A stretch of 30,234 bases of DNA from JAFTYO01 sp045644765. Lineage in GTDB: Bacteria > Pseudomonadota > Alphaproteobacteria > RF32 > CAG-239. The translations under genes were made by a program, and so were the position numbers. The stretch lies in assembly GCA_045644765.1 (NCBI GenBank), contig JAZRHM010000006.1, forward strand, positions 1 to 30,234, read 5' to 3'. The notes below the pieces were generated by a model. It did not search any database and was not told the origin of the DNA. It worked only from the letters and a program-made list of their open reading frames with translations. Below, one piece after another: positions 8,745 to 16,500 of this stretch; positions within the stretch are counted from its first letter, which is position 1; each line of letters begins with the position of its first letter.

Positions 8745-9434
8745 GTGCAATTTGATTATCAATATTTGACCAATTCTGAACAAGCAAATAAGTTGCTTGT
8801 ATTTTTGCACGGATATAATAATACATATGATGAGATGTATCATATTTATAAAGTCTTACTTTCTAAAGTTGAAAATTTAGCTATAGTCGCTCCGGTAGGA
8901 AAATGTACGTCATTAACAGATACAAATAGACACAGTTGGTGGAAAATTTCAAATTTTGATGTTGAAGGTAAGCGTTTTAAGCAAGAAACTTCTATCAATG
9001 AGATAATTAGCATTTATGATAAGGCAGGGGATTTACTGCTTGCAGTAAGTAATCAGCTGAATGATTTTATCGATAATATTCAAAAAAAATATAACTTCAC
9101 TGATACGCAAACCTATATAGCAGGTTTCTCTCAAGGAGCTTTGCTTAGTATATGGGTTTCGTTGATACGTAAAAACAAAATAAGTGGATGTTTTTCTTTT
9201 TCCGGATTGTTAGCCGCTAAGTCTGAATTAGAGGATAAGATTTACTCAAAGCCAAAAATATATTTGTTTCATGGTAAGCAAGATAAACAAGTTTTGTATA
9301 AATGCATGGAATATAGCATAAAATCTCTTAATGACCTTGGTGTGGAAACGGTATCAAAATCATTTGATGAATTAGCACACGAAGTAAATGATGCTCAAAT
9401 TGATTTTGTTTCAAACATTATAAATAGAAGTTAA
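8745..9434 (+). CDS. Alpha/beta hydrolase, phospholipase/carboxylesterase family
   Basis: The 229 residues fit the small cytoplasmic carboxylesterase/phospholipase family. LVFLHGYNNTYDE holds the HG oxyanion region. The nucleophile elbow GFSQG gives Ser129, KIYLFHGKQDKQV gives Asp180 and ELAHEV gives His212, a full catalytic triad in the right order. Family length is 200-230. The start is a GTG at 8745, chosen because AAAGGAG (8732-8738) lies 6 bases upstream and no nearby in-frame ATG is as well placed. No signal peptide is seen, so it should act in the cytoplasm on small acyl esters. The natural substrate cannot be read from the sequence. Confidence 0.88.
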   Translation: MQFDYQYLTNSEQANKLLVFLHGYNNTYDEMYHIYKVLLSKVENLAIVAPVGKCTSLTDTNRHSWWKISNFDVEGKRFKQETSINEIISIYDKAGDLLLAVSNQLNDFIDNIQKKYNFTDTQTYIAGFSQGALLSIWVSLIRKNKISGCFSFSGLLAAKSELEDKIYSKPKIYLFHGKQDKQVLYKCMEYSIKSLNDLGVETVSKSFDELAHEVNDAQIDFVSNIINRS

Positions 9435-9518
9435 AAACAGTTTTACAAGTAATCAGTAAGAAAAAATAAAAAAAATTAACTTATCTATAATTTAAAATTA
9501 ATATACAGTACATGTTTA

Positions 9519-9947
9519 TTAATTTTTGCGCAGGTAATCTCCCGGCATAGAAAGCCCACGAAGAGCTGCTAATTTTGCATTTAATCTTAACATTTTGTCC
9601 TTTGTACTTAAATTTTCTTCAGAAATTTCAGCTTTTTTTTCAGTTGGTCGTATAACAGATCTCTCTGGTGTTTGTCCCTGAGGCTTATACACTTGTTGAC
9701 TTGTGCTCATAAAGGCTTGAGCAAAAGAGTTTTCCATATTTGTACTTGAAGCATCAGTATTTCCGATAAAAGCATTTAACAAAGCATCATCTTGTTTAAA
9801 GTTAAGTTTTTGGCGGTATATATCTATTTTATAATAGTTATAACTAAACATCTCACCACTTTTGAGATATTCCATTTTTTTGCGAATATCATCTGCCATT
9901 GTAACAATTTGATCTCGCAATAATTCTTTCAACTTAGGACTAACCAT
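9519..9947 (-). CDS. Unknown 142-residue protein, coupled to TerB-like gene
   Basis: I do not recognise this protein. It has no signal peptide or membrane segment. The N-terminal third is helical and charged (KLKELLRDQIVTMADDIRKKMEYL), the middle is Gln/Ser-rich and probably flexible (about 68-105), and the end is again helical (TKDKMLRLNAKLAALRGL) before a short PGDYLRKN tail. Its ATG at 9947 overlaps the end of the TerB-like gene by 8 bases (ATGGTTAG), so the two are almost certainly translated together and may act as a pair. It converges on the esterase gene; the 84-base gap shows no clear terminator. Confidence 0.65.
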   Translation of the reverse strand: MVSPKLKELLRDQIVTMADDIRKKMEYLKSGEMFSYNYYKIDIYRQKLNFKQDDALLNAFIGNTDASSTNMENSFAQAFMSTSQQVYKPQGQTPERSVIRPTEKKAEISEENLSTKDKMLRLNAKLAALRGLSMPGDYLRKN

Positions 9948-10371
9948 TGTTTCTTTCCATGATAATTTGACCTGTCTTTAACACAATAGCACTATCTAAA
10001 ACCCATCGGTTGATTAGCAATACTTTTTCATCTTCAATGCCGGCAGCTTCAGCGACATCAACTATCATATCAAGCTCGTTATCTCCGACTTCATTATCTA
10101 CATTTGCTAAAACGCACATTTCTTTTATCAACTCCAGAGCATGTTGGCGATTGGTGATTTTTCTCGCTTCGGCTTTATGATCAATACTTTTATTTGCTCG
10201 TATAACTTCTATTACAACATTACCGGGAACTCCGTATCTTCCGGCTATAAGCTTAAGAAATTCTATTTCTTCTTTTTCAACGTTGTTGTCAATATTTATA
10301 AGTTTGCAAAATATCTTTATAAAAGATAATTTTTCTTCTTGAGTGAGCTCACTAATATATTTACTATCCAT
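9940..10371 (-). CDS. TerB-like helical protein
   Basis: The 143 residues look like a TerB-type helical domain. LINIDNNVEKEEIEFLKLIAGRYGV (24-48) and LANVDNEVGDNELDMIVDVAEAAGI (88-112) are two similar acidic segments of the 'D-x-x-hydrophobic, E-x-x-hydrophobic' kind that TerB and DjlA-like domains use, with Asp28 and Asp92 equivalent. TerB domains occur in tellurite resistance and in membrane-associated stress and defence complexes, and the acidic residues may bind metal. No other ter genes are present, so tellurite resistance should not be assumed. It is the first gene of a two-gene unit and is divergent from the 595-residue gene; a 14-bp palindrome GATTATATATAATC (10405-10418) lies in the shared upstream region. 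Confidence 0.6.
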   Translation of the reverse strand: MDSKYISELTQEEKLSFIKIFCKLINIDNNVEKEEIEFLKLIAGRYGVPGNVVIEVIRANKSIDHKAEARKITNRQHALELIKEMCVLANVDNEVGDNELDMIVDVAEAAGIEDEKVLLINRWVLDSAIVLKTGQIIMERNNG

Positions 10372-10517
10372 TTCATACCTTTTAAGTTTATTAATCGTTG
10401 TGTTGATTATATATAATCTAATGTTAAAATTATATTAAATTACATTATCTAATAATTATTTACTATTTATGTTTTTTGTGTTACAGTGTTTATAGTTTAT
10501 TTAATGGAGGAATAATT

Positions 10518-12305
10518 ATGAGTGGCAATCAAGTTCAAGAATATTGTATGCAACATGGTTTGGAGTATTTATATAAGGACGGAACCAATTATGTTAAAAC
10601 GTCTGATGGTAATTATCTCGAAGTTAAAATAAATGAAAAAGGTGATTTTATAATTCCGACCAATAAGGGAGATATGGTCGTTTCTAAGAAGCATTATAAC
10701 GCAGATTGTTTAGATGCTTTCTTAAGACAAGTGAGTGCGGAAAATAATATTGAAACTGTTCGTTACTATATAGATGCTAAAGGAAGAAATGTTAATGTCA
10801 TTTTTAATGAGACAGAGTTAAATCCGGCGGAAAGAATGACTGCAGTTGTAAAAAAAGAAAACATTACTAAAGATTTATTGCATTTTGCAAATGCCGAAAA
10901 ATTTAATGAGTTTTCACAAAAAAACAGCTTAAAAGCATTGGAAATTTTTAAAGTTGGTAATGAAGAATATAAATACAAAAAAACAGATAACGGATATACT
11001 TTATATACTCCAACCGGGGAAATAACATTAAGTGATAACGGAAATAATTTTCTTGTTACGCAAAATGGAATAACAACTACGCATGAAAAGCATTATGATT
11101 ATTCTTTCAAGGTTGGAGAAGAAGAAATTATTGCTACTAAAGAATCTTTAGATTTGGGAAAAGTAAAAGAAATTCGAGAAAGTGAAATTGCTTATTATAA
11201 TAGACATCATCGTTCCAGTGGAGATTATCTGTTATCTCCAAAACTAGTAATGACATATGATGATACTCCTCTTAAATATGATAATGAGAATATTTATATG
11301 AATATTAAATATTTTGCAACAGATAATCATGGAGATTTAGTTTACAATTCATATACTAAAGAACCTGAACTTTCAAAAGAAGGAAAAATAAAATTTGCCG
11401 GTATGAAACAATTGTGGAGAAATAATTATAATGAAGGGATTAGTAATCCTGAGGGGATTTCCCAAGAAGAAGCTCTCAGGCTTAATATATATAATAATCT
11501 TAGTGCTGTTATAGCAGAAGTAAGAGAAATTCATAAACAATTCCCATATCCGGAAAAGGCTAAAGCGCAGAAAGCTCAAGGATGGTTTATTACTACTGAA
11601 GCATGGAGGGAAGCGAATAAAAGGATTAGAGAAGAGGTTAAAAAATATAATAAAGAAGCTCCTGAGGTTCAAAGAGAAAATTGTGAAGAAGCGCTCAAAA
11701 AATTACCGCTTCCGGATTCTACTAAATATCAACTATACGTTATGCTAACAACTAAAAATCACCAAAATCCTGATGAATTTAATAGAGAATTGGCCAAAGT
11801 TACTTATGACGGATATATGCAAATGTATTGTGGTGGACTTATAAAGGAAAATGATATAGATAAATATTCTGTCGCTGTAGATAATATTAGAAGTAATGTA
11901 AATCAATTTTCTTATCAGACAGAACTTCATCCCGTAACTGCAATAGGCGAAAGATTTTCTCCATCATCAAATGATGAAGAATATATGCGTCGAGTTAATA
12001 GGATGTTTAGTAGCGTTAATGGTATTTATATGGCTGATATTGTAGGAAACAAGGATACACATTTTAATGTTGACCAACTTTATAATGAAGCATTGAGAAG
12101 TTATGCAAATCTTGATGTTGAATATACGGCACCTCATGAAACTATCAGACAAGAAATGAAAAATGATCATAATAAATATAATGAAGCTGTTAGAGGACTT
12201 GAATATTTGGCAACAAATGAAGCTGAAAATTCCAATAATAAATCTAGCAATAATACAAAACATATTATGGGAATGATGTATACGCAACAAAACGATAGAT
12301 ATTAA
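10518..12305 (+). CDS. Unknown 595-residue protein with internal duplication
   Basis: I do not recognise this protein. It starts at the ATG at 10518 because TGGAGG (10505-10510) lies 7 bases upstream; an in-frame ATG at 10476 has no such site. There is no signal peptide or membrane helix, so it is probably cytoplasmic. Two segments of about 45 residues look duplicated: 16-60 (EYLYKDGTNYVKTSDGNYL ... KKHY) and 149-193 (EEYKYKKTDNGYTLYTPTG ... EKHY). The middle and C-terminal half are charged and helical, with a basic segment WREANKRIREEVKKYNKE, and the tail is Asn/Ser-rich. AT-rich, Asn- and Lys-rich composition fits the neighbourhood. Its stop overlaps that of the 180-residue gene in a shared TTAA. 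Confidence 0.75.
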   Translation: MSGNQVQEYCMQHGLEYLYKDGTNYVKTSDGNYLEVKINEKGDFIIPTNKGDMVVSKKHYNADCLDAFLRQVSAENNIETVRYYIDAKGRNVNVIFNETELNPAERMTAVVKKENITKDLLHFANAEKFNEFSQKNSLKALEIFKVGNEEYKYKKTDNGYTLYTPTGEITLSDNGNNFLVTQNGITTTHEKHYDYSFKVGEEEIIATKESLDLGKVKEIRESEIAYYNRHHRSSGDYLLSPKLVMTYDDTPLKYDNENIYMNIKYFATDNHGDLVYNSYTKEPELSKEGKIKFAGMKQLWRNNYNEGISNPEGISQEEALRLNIYNNLSAVIAEVREIHKQFPYPEKAKAQKAQGWFITTEAWREANKRIREEVKKYNKEAPEVQRENCEEALKKLPLPDSTKYQLYVMLTTKNHQNPDEFNRELAKVTYDGYMQMYCGGLIKENDIDKYSVAVDNIRSNVNQFSYQTELHPVTAIGERFSPSSNDEEYMRRVNRMFSSVNGIYMADIVGNKDTHFNVDQLYNEALRSYANLDVEYTAPHETIRQEMKNDHNKYNEAVRGLEYLATNEAENSNNKSSNNTKHIMGMMYTQQNDRY

Positions 12306-12844
12306 AAGCCTTCTTTATTTATATATTTCGGAGGAATGATACCATCTTTTAAGATAATAAGATAGTAGGGAACAAAAGCAAAACGTCGTCCGAGTTTATC
12401 GTTACACACACTCCAATCAACAGGCGCTTGACTGATATCTTTATAGCTGTCAAGTTTTATCAAAACTTCATCAGTATTTGTTGTGCCGATTGTTGTTATA
12501 GGGTTTTCGTCAGAATTTAGTGATATCGGAGGACTTATATATACGGCTTCTAATAATCCGTCATTGTATAGTTCAAGCAAATCAATAGAAAACATATCGG
12601 CATTTTCAACAAACTCTCTTAGAGATAAGCTGTTTCCTGTCCATTTAATTGGTTCTGAAAAGGCTCTTATACCACGGCTTCTGCCTTCGAAACAACTTTC
12701 AAACCATTTTACAATTCCATCATGAGTTGTTTGTCCGGAGCGTTTAAAATAATATCTTAAATCGGCATTAGGGTTTTTAGCAAAAGATAAGATGCCTTCT
12801 TGTAATGCTGTATTTGGTTTTGAAATATAATGGTATAATTTCAT
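12302..12844 (-). CDS. Unknown 180-residue protein, last gene of minus-strand block
   Basis: No function can be assigned. It begins MKLYHYISKPNTALQEGILS, an opening (Tyr-His-Tyr after a strand, then a turn) also seen in some ADP-ribosyltransferase-like and other small globular families, but I cannot identify a catalytic glutamate motif and do not claim that activity. Conserved-looking features are CFEGRSRGIRAFSEPIKW (about 51-68), LLEAVYISPP and VDWSVCNDKLGRRFAFVPYYLIILKDGIIPP at the C-terminus. It is soluble, with no signal peptide. AAAGGA lies about 7 bases before the ATG. It follows the nucleosidase-like gene by 18 bases and is very likely cotranscribed with it. Confidence 0.7.
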   Translation of the reverse strand: MKLYHYISKPNTALQEGILSFAKNPNADLRYYFKRSGQTTHDGIVKWFESCFEGRSRGIRAFSEPIKWTGNSLSLREFVENADMFSIDLLELYNDGLLEAVYISPPISLNSDENPITTIGTTNTDEVLIKLDSYKDISQAPVDWSVCNDKLGRRFAFVPYYLIILKDGIIPPKYINKEGF

Positions 12845-12862
12845 TTTGTATCCTTTTGAAAA

Positions 12863-13474
12863 TTAAGGAAGATATTTATTTATAAAGTTGTTTATACATT
12901 TAAGAATATTTTGAGCATTTTGTTCCATAACATTATGACAATTTGCTTGAAATTCTGCCATATCTGTTTCCGGATCTTCAGTTATGGCGTTTGAAACAAC
13001 TTTAATGATTTTACAAGGAATATTTAGTGCTTGTGCAATATTCACAATTTCAAATCCTTCCATATCTTCAATATAACTTTCCTTCATATATTTATCATAT
13101 CGTCCAAAGTCAGAAACAGTTACTAAGGGAAGGGCAGAGTTTGAGCTTTTTATATTTATTAGCAATTCTCTTCTTTCGTTTTCTAAAGTAAAATCTCCGT
13201 CAATAAAGTATGTAGGCTCAAATACAGATATGTCTTTGTATAAAGAAAAATCTTTTTCCTGTAATTTTAATCCGCATGTGCCGATATTGATGATGGCCTC
13301 ATAAGTTTGATTTTTGGTAAGTAGTTTGCTTAATACTGCAACTGCTTTACTTCTCCCGTATCCGCTTAAGAAAAAATCTGCCTGATAACGGTTGTTATGA
13401 ACATTTGTCTCATACAAAGCCTTGATAGGATTTAATTCTTTCTCCAGTGCGCAAATAATGGCAATTTTTTTCAT
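12863..13474 (-). CDS. MTA/SAH nucleosidase-family protein with Asp-to-Asn change
   Basis: The 203 residues match the nucleoside phosphorylase/nucleosidase fold and most resemble MtnN (Pfs), which cleaves adenine from methylthioadenosine and S-adenosylhomocysteine. The start IAIICALEKELNPI carries Glu13, equivalent to the catalytic N-terminal Glu of MtnN. IINIGTCG (61-68) is the family glycine loop. EDMEGFEIVNIAQ (136-148) holds the ribose-binding Met138-Glu139. In MtnN the next motif is SD, with the Asp contacting adenine N7; here it reads VVSNAITED, giving Asn162. In this superfamily Asn at the purine site is linked to 6-oxopurines, so a hypoxanthine or guanine substrate, or lost activity, is possible. 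The protein is somewhat shorter than MtnN (about 230). It lies 32 bases after the giant protein gene and 18 before the next gene. Confidence 0.75.
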   Translation of the reverse strand: MKKIAIICALEKELNPIKALYETNVHNNRYQADFFLSGYGRSKAVAVLSKLLTKNQTYEAIINIGTCGLKLQEKDFSLYKDISVFEPTYFIDGDFTLENERRELLINIKSSNSALPLVTVSDFGRYDKYMKESYIEDMEGFEIVNIAQALNIPCKIIKVVSNAITEDPETDMAEFQANCHNVMEQNAQNILKCINNFINKYLP

Positions 13475-13506
13475 AATGTTCTTACTTTCACCAATATAAC
13501 TTGATT

Positions 13507-16500
13507 TTACTCATAGTTAAGCTCTCGATTAGATACTTTTACGTTATTTCCACATATTTGCTGATTAAGATAATTTACTATTATTTTTTTACCATAGTTT
13601 TTAATCAGAAGCTTTTTGGCCTTTGGAGGAATAAACGATAAAGGTTCAAGATGGCGTATAAGCTTTTGCCCCAAACCTATATTTTTATCTTCTCTTAAGG
13701 ATTTTTTATAACCTTTTGCAACTTCTTTATCCGTAAAAGCTACAAAGAGAGCGGCTCTTTTAATTTGCTCGCTATCTGCCGATGTGAGAGGTGCAATTGT
13801 TTTGAGTAATGTGCTAATATTTTTGCATAACTCACATTGATGTGGATTTTGTTTTTCTACTTGATTAACAACTTCCTGGATACAGATATCTTTTTTTAGT
13901 TTTTTATTTACGGCATCTTGTGTGCAGACTTGGTATAAAAACTGACCCAGTTGCTCTCTATCTTTAACTGAGTAGTTTTCAGGATTAATTTTTGCCCAAG
14001 CTGCTCTTACGACACCTTTGAATATTTGCAAACTGCTTTGATAAGATTTAAGCTTAGGCAACAATTTTTCTTTCATTTTGTCGGATAAGTTAAAACTACC
14101 GCCTTTTTGTGCTTGAGTATATATTGCATCAAACAAAATCATACCTATACGTCTGTCAGCTTTGGCTTCGGGAGAAAGTTTATCAATATGCTCAACAGTT
14201 GTAATATCAGATACAATATTATCTTTATTTTTTATCTCTTTTATCAGCTCTTCTTTGAAACCTTTAACTATGTTTTCATGTATTTTATGATGTCCGTTGT
14301 TTAATGATTTTGTAATACATTCAACTAAATCTTTAGGTTTTAATTCGCCATAAAAATCATTTAAGGCCAACATACCGCGCTGAAATTCGCTCAAATATGG
14401 GGGAACAGGTTTCTTTTGAGAAATTTCTGTTTTGTAAAACTCATTTGTTGCTTTGTCGATTTCTTTGCTGAATACGTTAGCTATATTGTCATCATTACGC
14501 AAACCTTTGATTGTCCTTGCCAAGACAATACCTAAAACCTCTTGTTCTTTTGCAGATGGTTCAACCATACTTATTGAACCTGTATCAAAAATACCGATAG
14601 TATTGGTTTTAGAATCTATCTTGTATTGTCCTCCATGCCTGTCAGAATCAAAACGTTTACCTGAAAGCATGTTGGCAAGCTCTGTTGAAAATATGGCTTT
14701 TGCAACGGCTGTTTTATAAGAGCCGTCTAAATCTTTAAAATCAACACCTTGAGCTTTTTCTAAAATTGCCCAATCTTTACCTTTTTCTGCCCAGTCCATA
14801 ACATTAAGTTTGAATTCAATATCATCGGCTTTTACAGTGTCTGGATAAAGTTTTTTCGCATCAAGAAGTTGCTGATATCCGATATCAAGATCTGTTTCAA
14901 TGTTTACGTTACCGGCAGCATTATCAATCAAACGACTGAAAGATGATATATTGTTATACCGTTTTTGTAAGGTTGTAAGCATTTCCTTATAAATGCCAAA
15001 TTCGTTATCGGCTTTTATTTTTGCGCCTCTTCGTAAGATTTTTACAATTTTATCACCAAGTTCATATGTTACGAAAAACGAGGCAGAACCAAGGCGCTTA
15101 CCGAGGGCCCCATGTTTTTGTAATGTATCTGTTGTATCATCGTTACCTGAAAAAATTTCCCAACGGGCAGGTGGGTTTGCTTGGCTTTTGGCAAATTGCA
15201 TCTCAAAACGAATAAAACTCGGTACATCAGAATATGATGCCATAGCTTGAGCAAGTTTTGTTCCCGCCGGACCGGAATTTTCCAAGAACAATCTTAAACC
15301 TTTTGCTAGGTTTCTTTGTTCCGGTGTAAAAGGACTATCAATAAAATTTGAAGCAGAAGATTTGCTTTTGTTGTTAGCAGCTGCCATCATGGCTGCCAGA
15401 TAAAACGTTTTTTCGCTGTCAGGACGTGCATCAATATAGCTATATAAAAAATCTGTTCCCATTTGAGCTAATGTGCCGGCACCTTCAAATAGCTTTTGGG
15501 ACACTACATTAAATGAGGACTGCCAACTATCTTTTCCTGTAGTAAGAAGCTCATTAAGAACAACGGCTTTAGCTTCCAATGTGGCTGCATCAAATTCTTT
15601 TTTGAAAGATACAAGATTTGCAACATTAATTTTGTAATAAGGATCTCTTATGTGGTAAGGTAGCTCTTTGCCGATATCTTCTCCTTTTTCAAATTTTTCA
15701 CAGCAGTTTTTATGATAAAGTTCATCTGCTTCTTTACACAATGCATATTTTATTTCATGTTCAAATTTTGCTGCTTCTTCCGGTAAGCCATATCCTAACA
15801 AAAACTCTTGCATTTGTTCTCTTAATGACGGATACTCATGAAGTACATATGAAATTGCATCAACTCCATATGCTCCGGCAATTGTTTCATTATTAGCTGC
15901 ATCTAAATTTATTTCTTTCGGTTTTAAGGCAAGAGAAAGTTCTTTTTGCGACATCATAAGTTCGGATAATACTTTTAACAATTCAACCTTATCTGTGGCA
16001 GCAATATCAGAGTTTTGAATTTCCGGGATATCTTCAATAAGTGCATTTCTTTCTTCTTGTGTTGCTGTAATATCATTGTAATATTGGTGCCTTTGATGCC
16101 ATATTGAAGCTAAATTTTTAACTATGGTTGCTCTAATTTCAGGATCGGGAATGCGATTTTGCTGATTTAAAAGCATTGTGTAACAATATTCTTTAGTTTC
16201 ATTATCATAAAAATTACTTATATCTTTAAGTAAACCAGATTTTCCGTCAGGACCAATAAGAATATTATAATAACCTATATTATCGCTTTTGAAAATTTGG
16301 TAATGTGATAAATTACAAAAAGTTTTTGTTTTTTCATCTATACTTATATCATTTTTTGCAAAAACTGATGAAATTATTGGGAAAATTTGTTCTTTTATTG
16401 TATCTTGTTCAACGGTTGAATTATTTGCTTTCAAAATTTCGTCTAAAGCGTAAATACAAGTAGTTTTATTTGTTTCTTGTTCATACAATTTTAGGCAAAT

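Noticed and set aside
9940..10371. Tellurite resistance operon
   Set aside because: Only a TerB-like domain is present; no terC, terD, terZ or tehB gene is in the window.
10476..10517. Longer start for the 595-residue protein
   Set aside because: The upstream ATG has no ribosome site, while TGGAGG lies just before the ATG at 10518.
12302..12844. ADP-ribosyltransferase toxin
   Set aside because: The KLYHYIS opening is suggestive, but no catalytic glutamate motif or NAD-binding pattern can be pointed out, so it is left as unknown.
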